From Anaspis maculata (lineage: Eukaryota; Arthropoda; Insecta; Coleoptera; Scraptiidae): a DNA stretch of 64,000 nucleotides. Numbering within the stretch: the first letter of the stretch is position 1; every line of letters begins with the position of its first letter. The stretch covers positions 98,982,836 to 99,046,835 of the forward strand of contig OX421962.1 in assembly GCA_949128115.1 (NCBI GenBank), read 5' to 3'. The notes under the pieces are model-generated. The model saw only the letters and a program-made list of their open reading frames with translations. It ran no database searches and was not told the DNA's origin. Position numbers and translations under genes: made by a program. Shown here in pieces: positions 20,449 through 33,145 of this stretch.

Positions 20449-22757
20449 CCTAGATGTCAATACCGAAAGGTTTTCATTTTTAGCAGCCAGAATTGCCACT
20501 TTCTGGGCAATCATCAAGGTGAAGTGGATGAAATAGTACAGGCGATTTACATTTAAAAAACGCCACCTGGTATAGGGCTCGGTACTTGATCGTGCAGGAA
20601 TTCTTTGGAAGGAACACATACTGAGACATCTAGTAGCCTAGGTCGGAACTAGTAGATATCTGAAATACCCGCATCAATGGCATGGAATTTAAGAAGTGGG
20701 AATAATGTAACGTAATGCTTTTGTGTCCCATTTCTGATCTTGTGGTTAGCGCATTTAGCAGGCTACAAGAAGACTGAAGTAGATCTAGTTCCAGAGGTGA
20801 AGAACTGGAAGACTGCGCTACCAGCGATGCATCACATTGCAGTTGCGATGGAAAAATTGCGACTGTTGACTGTTACACCTTTCGCAGGCAGATTGCAAGC
20901 ATGAAATTTGAGTCCCGAAAAAGGTGATTGACGACACGACCAGCCCAAGGTGACCTTTTATGGCGTGCCAACAGTCAGTGACGGATCAACCAATAGGCTA
21001 AGTAGGCTGCAGCCTAAGGCGCCTCAATAAAAGGGGGCGCCGACCGAGGCGAAATTGAAAAAAAGCATGAATTTACGAACAATGTTTTACTTTTATGTTC
21101 CATATTGTTGCGATAATTTTACGCCAGCTAGAAAAGTTGGAAAGTTACTTTCCGGCATCCACTCCCAAGTGAAGGAATGCTGTGGAAAAACTGAATCGAG
21201 ATGCTGGCAATTGATAAATTATGGATAAAATAATTGAATCTCATTATTTTAGGGTGACTACCTACGCACCTTTGCTTATAAAAAACTGGTAACTGTACTC
21301 GAAAATGAACCGCGTTGAAAAGGTGGAAGGTCCTTGCCCCCCGGCGCCGGCGTCGGCGTAAGACACCGGGAAAAAGGTTGTATTTTCGTTTATAGCTCAA
21401 GCGACGAAGCGAATGAATGTCACCCACCATCTTTGAAATACCATAAAATGACTTTTTTCAAGGAGACAGACCTCCACCAATATATGTATAGAAATGAAAA
21501 TCACCTGCCACAGGCTGAAAGGGTCTGTTCAGTCACTAGTGTTTGATACTTAAGATACCTACTAACAGTGTGCTACTCTATGATTGTGTTAGTTTCGTTC
21601 TGTTTTTGAACAGCCTATACATTTTTGCTTGCATTTTTGTATTCGATCTTTAAAAATTGAAGAAAAAAATCAAGGTGGATTTTTTTCAATAGCTGTTGTA
21701 GTTCCAAAAGTGAAGGGGGGCTCCAATGGCCCCTGTGTGCAAGGTAATATTCTTTGTACCGTTTCCACCGGAGCTCTTGATTTATAAGTGAATAAATCGA
21801 TACTGTTGCTATTTATTTTGAGAAGAGGCACGCATAGGGGTGAACCAACGTCAACAAAGTGATTAAGAACTGTATAAAATGAAACAAATATCGCGCATCC
21901 ACATTTCGCAAAGCGCCAAAATCGCAAATTTCTAGTCGCTTGCGTGGCTCAATTTACGACAGACGACTTTTCCTGTCGTACGAAAAAAGTCGACGCTGGG
22001 TGATGTTATGCTAATCGCGAAATGTTCCACGTTTGAATTACAACAACAAAAACAGGAAAATAATCTCTAGTTTCTGATGGTCGTGTTGGTGGTGTTGGCG
22101 TTTGGTGAACAAACCCGGAAGCTTGCTACATTTTCTTTATATAAGGTGTCCGCCGCGGGTTAACTGGCAGGATATAACCAGCTTTTTAGGCAGATCAGGT
22201 TCCGGCTGTGAAATTTTCACGAGACTTCCCGTTTTGGAATTACAGGGTGATTCATGGTTGGTTATGGTCGAAAACTTTGATTGGCCAAATATGGATCATC
22301 ATTAAACGTGCACTAATTGAAGCACATACCTAGATATTATTGAAATCACTAGATTTACAAAAACTAAATGATTGTGGAACCATTTGTAACGTTTCAAAGA
22401 GAACTGTTCATATTTTCATGGACTTCCGAAGTCTTTGGCGATTATCACATGGATATGTCAAATACAGGCCGATGGAAAAAGTTGTTCAGTTTTGGTTTTT
22501 TACTCTAGTGCACAAGATTCTTCATTCGACCTGTATGCTTATTGCTTATACTACTCATTTGGACCTTACCATTTGTAGCTTGTGTATCTCGCCAGTTTCT
22601 TAGTTTTACCACAGTTTTACGTTTCCGCTGCGTATTTATAGAGATATAGCCTTTTAGTTTCCGAAGTCATTTTTCCAATAAATAAATCCTGGCGCTATTA
22701 GATTTTTCACCAGAAATCATAATAATAATGATGATAATAATTCATCATGATCATATA
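20449..22757. other. Unassigned; contains one isolated hAT-like end
   Basis: Mostly unrecognised sequence. A hAT-like terminus starts at 20976 (annotated separately). Around 22240 the words ACAGGGTGATTCATGG resemble the ends of MITEs elsewhere in the window, without a partner. Short open frames carry no motifs. Confidence 0.35.
20976..21060 (+). mobile_element. Isolated hAT-like left end
   Basis: CAGTGACGGATCAACCAATA followed by GGCGCC-rich subterminal sequence resembles the G/C-rich subterminal regions of the CAGTGGCG elements at 674 and 2799. I searched downstream to about 22 kb for the inverted partner (...GATCCGTCACTG) and did not find it. The element is either truncated or has a diverged right end. 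Confidence 0.4.
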
Positions 22758-23412
22758 CAGGTGTCTCAAAACTCGTGTCCATTGAGCCCAAGGCGGTTTA
22801 CAAAAATACTTTGAAGTGAAAAAAATTAAAAAAAAAAGAGGAGACTCCCATTCTTAAATATATGAAGGGTCAAAGGGAGCTCCTTCAAACCCTTCCAGTT
22901 ACGTAATTTGAAAAGATTCAAGCAATTATTTGGTGGCAGAATCATGAATACAAAATATCAACTACTGGATGCGCACTAAATTACCTATACCACTCACCAT
23001 ACAAGGTGAGTCATGGTCATGAAATAGAAAAAACCTAATTTCTTTAAAAGAATCCCTTTAAAAAAATTTCTTGGTACAATGGTACCGTATGATATTATTC
23101 TCGAAATCAACTGAGAGATCAACCGCATAGTGTGAAGACATTTTTAGAGAAAAGTAATTTTCGAGATTCTTAATCACCTGAATGGGAAACCAATATTCGA
23201 TACAAATGCACAGATTGATTTTTCTATGGATTATTTTGTCCCAAACAGTTCACTCCCAGCCTTTCTTATAACGGAACTGGAAGGACTCGAAGGACCTCCT
23301 TCTGACTATCCATGTCTTCCCAAATTTAAGCTTCAATTTTTTTTTTAATATTTCTTTGAATATTTCCAGTAATCCCGTGAACCGAAATTTGAGTGAATTT
23401 TAAGACACCCGC
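22758..23412. mobile_element. Diverged inverted-repeat element (about 655 bp)
   Basis: The left CAGGTGTCTCAAAA pairs with the right terminus, which reads GCGGGTGTCTTAAAA in reverse complement. Further in, AAGGGAGCTCCTTCAAACCC with CTTCCAGTTACG pairs with the 23270-23310 segment (CTTCCAGTTCCG in reverse complement). A-rich runs (22824-22840) face T-rich runs (23338-23350) at matching positions. No TSD could be assigned. Confidence 0.5.
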
Positions 23413-24001
23413 ATGATGAGCAATGCCACTTTGTAGGTATTTCTTGAATGATTTTCACACCGGATTTCAAAATTGGAAAAAGGTAGTGGTCTATAAATTT
23501 AGTCGTAATAATCATACCTAATCATAATCATCTTTATTTGCCACAATAAATAAAAGTCACCTGATGAATGGGTACAGGGTGTAACGTAACAAGAAAATTC
23601 GTGAATCGAGGGCGTCAAAAGAGGACGCGTCAGGCGATCACGTGGGTAGCACCCTTATGGACCGGAGGATTGGAAATGCTTTGAAGGGCTATTTTCCCCT
23701 TGTTACTGTCTATTTGTACCTTGTTACTTTTGGCAGAATGGACACACAACAATAACAATCAGCATAAAACAATAATAACAAAAAATAAAAAAAATCTTGT
23801 GTTATTTTAGGAGCAGCTTGACTTTCAACTCAATATTTCAGGTAGGTAAGGTCGGACCGCCAGAAAGTGCGTAATTTCTTATTTGACATGTGACTCGGAT
23901 TCTTTGTGGAAAATATCATCATGAATAATAAAAGTATTGATCCAAATATAGTCAATCTAAGTTTTTGCTTCACCCCAAAGCAGTTTTCACTCTGCAACTT
24001 T
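23413..24001. other. Unassigned AT-rich spacer
   Basis: No gene recognised. Includes GGGTACAGGGTGTAACG at about 23571 and an ATAATAAC/AAAATAAAAAAA-rich stretch near 23765-23800. Confidence 0.35.
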
Positions 24002-25654
24002 TAGCCCAGGCATTTTAGATCAAAATTGACCGAAACCCGGAAAAAAATAACGTAAGTCTGAAAATTGGTAGAACGCTTCCACTTTAACCCCTTAACCACA
24101 TACCGAAAGTCCTAAGAAATCCTATGTCCGCTTCATCGGTTTTTGGCGGCAAAAAGGTGTAAGTGACAATAATTTAGAAACTATCTATTAGAATATACGC
24201 GATGAAGCTTCGATACAGCTGAAAATTGCTGGAAATCGTCTCCTTGGCCAGTTGAACAACATGTTGAAAATCCTAAGAAATCCTGTGTCCGCTTCATACT
24301 TTTTTGTTAGCGGCAAAAAGGTATAAGTGACATTGTTTTAAAAACTATTCAATTAAACACGCGATCAAGTTTAAATACAGCTGAAAATTGCCGAAAATAG
24401 TCTTCAGAACAGCTGAAAATTTCTAAAAATGGTCTCCTTTGTTACTTGACTGTACTAGTCCAAGTAGACTATGTTCAGCAATTTTCAACTGTATTGCAGC
24501 TTCAACGCATATTTTGAACCTCGTTTTGAACAATAGTTTCAAGAAATGATCTTATACCTTTTTGCTGCCAAAAGACGATGAAGCGGACATGGGATTTCTT
24601 GGGACTTCCAGTATGTTGTTCACATGATCAAGAAAACCAGTTCCAGCAATTTCCAGATGAATTGGAACTTCAACGCCTATTTCAATTAATAATAGTTTCC
24701 AAAACAATCTCACTTATACCTTTTTTCCGCCAAAAAACAATGAAGCGAACAGGAATTTCCCTAGTATTTTCAGTGTGTTGTTCAACTGTCCAAGGAGACT
24801 ATTTTCATCAATTTTCAGCTGTATCTGTATACTGTACTTCAGCCCGTATTTTAATAAATAGTAACAAAAGAAAATTTTACTTATACCTTTCTGCCGCCAG
24901 AAACTAATGGAGCGGAGAGAAGATTTTTTAGGACTTTCAATATGTTGCTCAACTAATCAAGAAGACCATTTTCAGCAATTTTCAGCTGCATCGAAACTTG
25001 ACCGCCTTTGAACAGTTTCCAAAACAACGTCACTTACACCTTTTTGCCGACAAAAAACAATAAAGCGGACATAGGATTTCTTAGGACTTTCAGTATGCTG
25101 CTCAACTGACCGAAGAGACCTAATATTTTCACCTGTATCAAAACTTCAACCCGTATTTTATTAAATAGTAACAAAAAAATGTCACTTATACTTTTTGCCG
25201 CCAAAAAAACAATGGACCGGACTTAGGACTTTTGAGGACTTCTAGTGTGTTGTTCAACTGACAAAGGAGACCAGTTCTAGCAATTTTCAGCTGTACTGAA
25301 ACTCCAACTCGTATTTTAATGAATAGTTCCCAAAATAATGTTATTTGAACCTTTTGGCCGCCAAAAACCAATGAAGCAGAGAAAGGATTTCTTGGAACTT
25401 TCAATATGTTGTTCAGCTGACCGAGAAGATCATTTTCGGAAGTTTTCAGCTGTATCGAAACTTCAACGCGTATTTTATCAAATAGTTTCTAAAATAATGT
25501 CGCTTACACCTTTTTGCCGCCAAAAACCGATGAAGCGGACATAGGATTTTTTAGGACTTTCAGTATGTGGTTAAGGGGTTAAAGTGGAGACGTTCCACCA
25601 ATTTTCATACTTACGTTATATTTTTCCAGGTCAAAACCTAAAATGCCTGGGCTA
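24002..25654. mobile_element. Fold-back element built from about 155-bp modules (2 inverted plus 7 direct)
   Basis: The ends TAGCCCAGGCATTTTAG (24002) and its inverse (to 25654) continue inward through ATAACGTAAGT, GAAAATTGGT and CACTTTAACCCCTTAACCACA. The inside is an array of one degenerate module containing TACACCTTTTTGCCGCCAAAA, GAAGCGGACATAGGATTTCT, CAATTTTCAGCTGTAT and AACTTCAACGCGTATTTTA. Module starts (the GAAGCGGAC word or variant) lie near 24577, 24738, 24908, 25051, 25208, 25370 and 25528 on the plus strand. Two modules lie in reverse orientation near 24125 and 24287. The switch in orientation is around 24420-24470. TA lies at both edges. No ORF recognised. This is the architecture of fold-back transposons with modular TIRs of unequal length. 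Confidence 0.83.
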
Positions 25655-28378
25655 TTTAGAACGGAAGGCCTTGGAAAAATTCTAAAGCCAGGTCCAATTT
25701 TGTTAAAAAAAAACTATATGTGTCCTGGAACCATGTCAGTCCACCCAACGGACACATCTGTATACACAAGCGTTCCGAAATATCGGAGATTTCCGAATAT
25801 TTATGGAGCATAACAGAATTCGTCCGTCATGCCCGACGGGCGAGATTAAAAGAAACTGCGGGTACAATGGCCCGGCGGTGGGATAAGAATGAAAATATGG
25901 ATCTCGCTCCGCACATGGTTCACTGCCAATTTCGAACAACTTGTATAATATGATGAATTTTCGATATTGTTCCGTGCATCCGAGCGAATGGTGCACATCA
26001 TAGAGGGAAATAAATTCCTCGGCTGGTCCCGGATTATATTGAAGAGAGACGCCTACAAAAGTTGTACGCGGAACAAATTGTACAGTTCAAAAGTTTCGCT
26101 TGCGCGAGGAGGCCTTCCGCATCAGGTAAAATGCAATGCAAGTTTTGGTGGAAATAGTTTTAAAAGCTTCAAGTGCTTCAAGAGTCCACCGCCACCGCAG
26201 ATAGGAGGCTCTGCGCGCTTCCGTTGATTGTATAATTAAATTTTGAATATATCGCGTGCGCCGCCGGTGGCGAGTTTCAGTTTAAGCTCCGAGTTTTCTA
26301 TTTGCCGGGTAATTATGGAATCATGCGCCAAAGTTTCTGTGTGATTCACATGTTCGAGGAGTGTCTTCGAGAAATTCGGTAGCCATTAAAACTTGAAAAG
26401 CCAACCTCACCTCAAGATCGCGATAACGAGAATTTAAGTCTGATGCGGAAATCTTTAAAACTTCTCTGGCGCGCTTTGGGAAACTTCGACGCGGATCGAT
26501 CTTTCATTAGTTCGAAGAAGAAAAAAGGCAGCAGCTCTGCACCTCAACCTGTTTATATAGCGGATTCAGCTGTCAGTAATGCACTTTCAAAGCTCGAAAG
26601 TTACCTGACTGCGAGAAAAGGCGAAAGCTCGAGCTACATGGTATGAAAAACAGTCGCTGTTATCTGGACACTCTGAGCGTGATTACCCGAATCACTTCTA
26701 AATAATTTATTTTTATACCGGAGCGCAGCAGAGGAAAACGAGAGAAAAGGGGTCTATAATGAGGAGCAGAGATAAAGACGATGTTTTCTCGGCAATTGAA
26801 ACATCCTCAACAGATTAACTAAACGACCGGCATTTATCAAGGGGCCATGGTTTTATCGCGCAATTTTGGGATTGAATGAGCGCTCCTCTCTATTTAATTT
26901 CCCGATTGTTATCCTGGAGGCATTACAATTAACTTTTTATGGCCCGCGGCATCCTCTCGCCCTGCCCCACCCCCACGATTCCATAAGAATCGCTTTTTTC
27001 GTGCGCCACTCGCATATCCATACTTTTCGCAAGAAACTCTCCTCTTGGAAGCACCCGGAGTAAAATTTTGTGTCTCGCCACCCCGCTCTTTTCCCACACA
27101 AACATCGGCGGAGTGTTTTAAGGGAATCAATACCGTCTCACATATTTCCGGAATGCAAAAACACGAATTTTCACTTAGACGACACGCCGGCGGGTCAACC
27201 CCCAAGCCAAATCCATATGTTCTGAATTATACATGGCGAGAGGGTGGTGAGTTCAATTCGGAATGCTGCTGTGTGAAAGAAACAAGGTCGCCCGCGCATA
27301 GCCAGCACAAAGATAGCCTCGCCGGGTCTGCGTTTCAGCTGTTCTTGTGTCATTAGAACAACGAGGAAATTACACCCAGTGTCTTGGGGAAAAACAAGTC
27401 TTGATTGCACGGCGTAATTGCGAAAATGATAAAACAAACCATTAGCGCGCGCGTTGTTCCAGGAAGTTGACGCGGATTTGTCTTTGGCGGAAGATAAATG
27501 TGTACCGAATGCACTTTTTTTTTCTTCGAGGAAAAATATCTTTTTCGAGGTATCCGGCAGCGTCGTTGAGAATACTGCCACGTTTCACTCTGTATCTACA
27601 TATTTGAAATAAATTTACATTAGTTTGACCCTCGTCAAAGGGTGTATGGCAGCTGGTGGAAATAAGAAATAGTATCAGACGCAGGGACAACTGTGTGAGC
27701 TTTCAGCTTTCGATTCATTCAAATAAGGGCGTCAACCTCGCAAACATTGTGCACAGTGTGTTGTGGACACGTCTTCCTACCAAATCCCTCAATTATCCTG
27801 ACAGTGAATGAGTAGCAATTATTAATATTCACAATGATGAAACTGATGCTTTTCGAGTTAATGACATCTACAGTTTAAGCCAACGATAAAGTTAATGAGT
27901 CCATTGCCAAATTGCAACGACTTCATCTTATCCCCATTTGTCAAAAATATATATTTTTTATATTGTAAAACAAAAATCATGAAGTGTGAACTCTTGTCTC
28001 GAAGCGGTTTTGGAATTACCGAGATTGGAAGTCTCACAGTGAACTGGTCAACTGATGCGATCTTTGTCGGACACTCGGACAGGTTTCATTCAAATTTTCT
28101 AATTGTGACATTGATGGAATTATCTGTGATCACAAGATGACGGTTCTCAGCTAAGATTCAGTTAAAGTGAATGACTGAAGCATCGGATCCTGATGTGTTG
28201 GATTATTATTAATGGGAGGAAATACACAAAATTCAACGTCGAAACTCTGATTCACCTTCAAGAGACCTTGCATGACCTACCAGCTCTCAGAAGACAGATT
28301 CCGAAAAGCTGTTGTACTGTTGGACCTCCATTCAAGCTCGTCTTTTTTCATTTCAAAATCAAATTTCAGTAACCTTAC
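25655..28378. other. Unassigned, probably unique sequence (possible intron)
   Basis: No TE was recognised over 2.7 kb, the longest such stretch in the left half. GC-rich patches occur at 26240-26275 and 26940-26980. The frames 26443-26646 (+, 67 aa), 27195-27581 (-) and 27895-28140 (+) lack motifs. If the minus-strand splice signal at 28379-28426 is real, this is its downstream intron. Confidence 0.35.
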
Positions 28379-28426
28379 GTGCAGGAACTGGCTGATGGGC
28401 GAGATAATGACCGTATAGAGGCTTAC
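28379..28426 (-). CDS. Candidate 48-nt internal exon or recursive splice site
   Basis: Read on the minus strand, a near-ideal acceptor (branch-point-like CTACTAAT, then an almost pure T/C tract ending TTTGTTTCAG) is followed by 48 nt and a donor GTAAGG. The 48 nt are open in frame 0 and read VSLYTVIISPISQFLH. Most codons end in C or G (AGC, CTC, ACG, GTC, ATC, TCG, CCC, CAG, TTC, CTG, CAC). The segment begins GTAAGCC, so the junction CAG|GTAAGC also has the form of a recursive (ratcheting) splice site in a long intron, with the downstream GTAAGG as a second donor. I do not recognise the peptide and found no neighbouring exons. Confidence 0.38.
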
Positions 28427-28477
28427 CTGAAACAAACAGAAAAAAACAATTAGTAGGTTTACTCACTGTCAAAGTCT

Positions 28478-28775
28478 TCGTCACACGGTCATTAGCGAGA
28501 TCAATGATGGAAACGAGAATGAAAACAAGTATATACTTGCGAGTACATCATGGTGGAAATCTGGGATGAAACCTTTCACATGGACATCGATGCTAAACAG
28601 GGTGAAAGGAGCAAGACTGGATCAAGATGGAATCAAACATTGAAAAGAGGAAGCGTTTTCATCATGGTTTTCTGGCAGGCTTGGAAGTATACTCGTGAGT
28701 GTACTCGTTTTCATCATCAAACTCGTTTCAGATTTTCAATGAAAAGTATGATTTCGATGACCGTGTGACAGAGGC
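28478..28775. repeat. Weak inverted repeat
   Basis: GTCACACGGTCAT occurs at both ends in opposite orientation, and GATGATGAAAACGAGT/AATGATGGAAACGAG plus AGTATAC blocks also match in reverse complement. The arms are short and gapped, so this may be an old MITE. Confidence 0.3.
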
Positions 28776-29008
28776 TTGGATGTCATTGCTGGTACAGATG
28801 TATAAGAGGAATCATGCAGCACCCCAATTTGGCTAATGTTGAACGGACTTCAGAGAAAGCTAGCTAGGTTGCCACAAAAGTTGATCACCTGAATGCACCT
28901 TTAGTCTATTTTCACTTCGCTATTTAGTCTCACATCTTTCTCTAGTCCGGTTCTAGATTTTGATTTGTCCAGTGTGGCATATTGGCAAGTTCTAACAGAG
29001 GAATAGTA

Positions 29009-29779
29009 TATTGTAGCTTCACTTGTACTGTGATTCTAGTAGGCTGGGCAAATTTTACAGTTTGACATTGTAGACTTCACGTCCAACTGCCTACTGTGCG
29101 CCTGAGCGTCTGGCTTCGAAAGATCGGTTATGTTGGTGTGCTGACTGTTGACTGTTGCTGTCAAAAATGAAAAAATTACCGTAATCAACTTTGCAAATTG
29201 TAAGTATGGAGTGGATGTAGTTCACCTTTCACAAGTTCCGCAAATTTCTTGTTCCAGTACGATGTCCTGAGCAGTGGAATCAAGTATTGACGCCGATGAA
29301 TCCCATCCACACAAAAATCAGAATGGTGTAACTTCCCACAGTTCCCAGTCTTCCAGAGTGTGGGTACTTCTCTCAAAAACCAGGAATAGTTCACAATGCT
29401 ACCATATTATGTGGTTTTTGAAAATAAATCCACGTCTTCTCCGCAAAGCTGAACGTTATGTGGTACATGCCCAGCACCGCAGCACCTACTCCGCCCATTT
29501 TCTCCCAGAAGCGAGTCCTTATGGCACCTTCAAGGGCTTGAAACAAGCACTGACTGGACATTATTGTTCAAGGCACAGGCCGGGGTACAAGCACAGTTTT
29601 CACATCCCATTCTAGGTAATTTTCTCATCATCAATCATTATGACAGCGTCAAGCTTGAACTTTCAAACATAAGTGCAAGCAATTGCCAAGTTCTAGGGAG
29701 TTTTCAAATTCCAAATTCGAAAACTTAAGAACAAAATCTCATAGCCGACTAGAATCACGGTACAAGTGAACCCACTATA
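29009..29779. mobile_element. TIR element family X, copy 1
   Basis: The left end TATTGTAGCTTCACTTGTAC and the right end, in reverse complement TATAGTGGGTTCACTTGTAC, both continue with GTGATTCTAGT.GGCT. The same ends bound 35615-36520. The interior of about 700 bp has no recognisable transposase; an open frame at 29274-29615 has no motif. The TATA-like termini make the exact boundary and TSD ambiguous (TA or TATA). Confidence 0.72.
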
Positions 29780-31813
29780 GGCGATAGAAAATAAGGACTA
29801 CGCACCCTGGTGTGAGATCTGTGAACCAACTTAAACCCGCTCGGCCCGGCGCCCGGAGCGCACAGTCACGATGGCTGTGGCGCGGAATTGATATTTGACA
29901 TGAGTAGGTACGTCAAAAGTTGAAAAAAGTTCTGAAGTTTTCCATACTCCGGAACATCGCTTTCCAGTTGTCTCCTGAGATGACGACACAGTGAAGAAAT
30001 TGTCACTGGCACACGGAAATGTAATCAAGAGGATTTTGGAATAGAAGCAAGTGCTAGTGATCCGCCCCAAAATTCGAAATTGTGTTGAGAAATGTGCGGG
30101 TACACCTCGGGGTACACCCTCTTGAAACATTCATCCGAGAAAGAGAAGCCGTTATAGATTGAGAAGTTTATTATTGTAGTTCACATTTTTGTATTGTAAC
30201 ATTGTAGTAACATCCATGTACCATGTAGATGCTCTAAAGAAGCCCTAATAAATTGGGGCGAAATATATCAGCCGGTTGAGGGAAGGACGTTTTTCATTCC
30301 GATGAGAACGAAGGGGGGAAACCAGAAGGAAACAGGGAAAATTTCGGGGAGCCACTTGGGAACAGGATACGGGCTACAACGCTCTCTGAACCCGGAAATT
30401 CTCCCTAAAAACTGAAAGCAGAACAAGATTAAAACATAACCTCACACCTTGGGTTCCTTTTACCATCATCATCGACAAGCACACAGCACCCTTGTGAGTG
30501 GCAAAGGCTTTTATTTTCATGCCATTTTCGGGGAGGATGTTGCTTCGATGGACACCCGCCAGCTAAGGACGACGTCCTAGACAAGAAATCCTTTAAATCC
30601 AAGAGGTATTTTCCAACATGCCGGTCATTTCAGCGCCCACATTATCATTGCCACCGACACCCTGAGAGTCCTAGGACGTCCGCATCAGCTGTTGGATCCT
30701 TTAGGCAGAATCTCCTCGAGAACAGGAATTTTTGTTGGTATTTTATCACGATGAAAACGAAGCGCGAGTTTTCAACTTGAAAAGTGTCAGTCGAGGTGAC
30801 AGTCATTTGAAATATAAATCCGAACTGTCAAGTTCAAGGTCAAATTGTCATCTGTAAAGTTGTTTCGGACAGTTCCGTAATTGGCCACCTGGCGCTGGGA
30901 TCTTGAATTCAATCGCCTATAGTACTGTTAATTTCAACAGAACATCTTGAGTCGTTTCTGAAATATCGCCTATCACAGTTTTGTACCAAACACACAAAAC
31001 ACCCTGTACCTCCGTAATCAGTGAACAAAGAGTTTCTCCTGTGGATTTTCGCTCGCCTTGGCGTCCTGTCACTCTTGTATCTGCCATTAGTTTAAGCAAG
31101 GTCACTCGGTCACCCGGTGAGCTCCTCATAGATGCTCTTTCTAGCTCCGTCTAGCTCCCTCTATCGCAAATTAGCTTTAGAGAGAAAAATTGCCGTAAAA
31201 TCTGTGGGGTTGCAGAAACACATGTGTGCTCTTCTGGCGCCACGGCACCTCCTGCACCGCACATCAACCTTAATGGAAAATTACAATAAAAGGTGCCAAC
31301 GATAGGTGGTCGATAAAAAGGCTTGGATCAATGGTGGACAGGGAGTCCAATACAAACATAGACAACCTCCTCAGCCTGAGGACAGCGGGCGACCGTCTAG
31401 TGTCAATAGCAGGATTTATACATGACTGAACCTACGTTTCGGGAAGGAAATCTGTTAAGTTGAGGTACTAGTAGTTCAGACATTACTACGATCGATTATT
31501 CTGGAAAACATATTCCTGAACCAATACAAGGCGACCATTGACTGTAGGATACAAATGTCATTCAGAACAAGGCAAAGAAACGTTGAAATTCTCTTTGTGA
31601 GCACTCCGTAACATTGCAACGTGGCAGAGGTTCAAGAATTTGAAGCCGTAATGTCAGAGGATATAAGGTTTTTACCCCACAAAAAATACGGGTGCCGTCT
31701 CGACATAGAAGGGGAGGAACACGTAAACTTAGAAAAATCCATGTGGTACTCAACGGAAAATTTTTGGTGTCAAGAGGACCTTTACAATCCAACAGATCTT
31801 CAATGGATGAAAT
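29780..31813. other. Unassigned; upstream part may include more Gypsy relic
   Basis: No confident gene. Around 30570-30755 one plus frame stays open (contains HIIIATDTLRVLGRP) but has no ATG or matching splice pair. ACACCCTGTACCTCC at about 30990 resembles a MITE end. From about 31600 the frames fit the linker upstream of Gypsy RT, too decayed to assign. Confidence 0.3.
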
Positions 31814-33145
31814 ATGGCTTACGCTATACTGCATAAAGCCGATGGGATGCAATACATATCAGCAGGAACAGCAATAATGCACTTACGGAAATCAGACGTG
31901 AATGGCACCATAGGCTTGTCACGGCACATCGAAGCGAAGCAAAAGAAACGCCTGTGTGAAGAGAATATCGATGTAAATCCGGGCGTTAGTCAGGAAGCCA
32001 GAGAACGAATAATCGACCTTGGATTACAACGATGTATTCGCCAAAACGGCAGCTCAGATGAGGGAAACGAGCCTTACTGCGCACATCATCGATGTAGAAG
32101 GATCAAAACCTATCAAAAGCAAAGCATACAGGGTGTCACAGAGGGAGCGAGACATTATCGACGAACAGATTCAAGAGATGCTAAAATACAACACCATCTA
32201 TCTCAAGATGGGCATCGCCGACAGTACTCGCAAAGAAGAAGGACGGTACAAGAAGATTCTACGTGGGCTTCAGGAAGCTGGACGAAGTGACAAAGAAGAC
32301 TGTATATCCTATTTCAGGCCAAGTACTTTTCTACGCTAGAAATGTATTCAGGATATTGGCAGGTGGATATTAACGAGCAGTTGAAGGAATACACCGCATT
32401 TTTGGCACAAGGACATGGTTTGTACGAGTTCAACAAAATCGCATTTTGATCTCTGCAATGCCCCAGCCACATTCCAGGAGCTTGCAGACAGGGTATTCTG
32501 CAGCATGAAATGGAAGGACGTACTCATTTATGTGGACGACATAATTTCTCGTGTTCAGTGAGACGCTTGAGAGACACGAAGAGAAATTGAAGAACGTTTT
32601 TGAACAATTACGAGAAGCAGGCTTTACTTTGAAGCTAAGTGAGTGAACATTCACCCAGGAAAAGGTTGATTGTTGGGTAATGTGATAAGCGCACAGAGGA
32701 TTGAAACAGATCCAGACAAGAACACAGGAATCACAGCGTTACCAAAACCAGACACGGTAAAGTAGGTTCAACAATTCCTTGGGATGAGCAACTATTATAG
32801 AAAGTTTATAAAAAGCTATTTAGAGATCGCCCGCCCACTCCATGACTTCACAAAGACACACCGTTTAAATGAAACAATAAGCAGGAGGAGGCCTTTCAGG
32901 CACTTGCGAATTAGGGTCGACGCGTCAATACAAGGACTTGGCGCAACGATCTTATAAGAAGCAACGGATTGTCAACTACACCCCCATAGATTTCATGAGC
33001 GGAAATCTCACAAAAGCAGAGACCAGATACAGCTTTCATCAGATGGAAGCTCTGACAGTGATATGGGTCATTTTGCGCCTCCAGTCGATATTATATGGCA
33101 GTAAAATCCATATCAGGATCTTAGACCACCACGCACTTTGTTGAT
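31814..33145 (+). pseudogene. Ty3/Gypsy pol relic B (RT to RNase H)
   Basis: On successive frames: the RT entry region (NPGVSQEARERIIDL, DVFAKTA, LTAHIIDVEGSKPIKSKAYR, ERDIIDEQIQEML); palm blocks with YSGYWQVDINE, then the catalytic LIYVDDII (YVDD at 32529-32540); LERHEEKLKNVFEQLREAGF; the thumb QQFLGMSNYYRKFI; and RNase H with VDASIQGLGATIL, NLTKAETRYSFHQMEALTVIW and HIRILDHHALC. At least six frameshifts or stops separate these. Capsid, protease, integrase and LTRs were not found. The peptide sequence differs from relic A and relic C, so it is a separate lineage or an older copy. Confidence 0.88.

Noticed and set aside
30579..30755. Open plus-strand frame with HIIIATDTLRVLGRP as an exon
   Set aside because: No ATG, no matching acceptor/donor pair and mixed codon use; left as unassigned.
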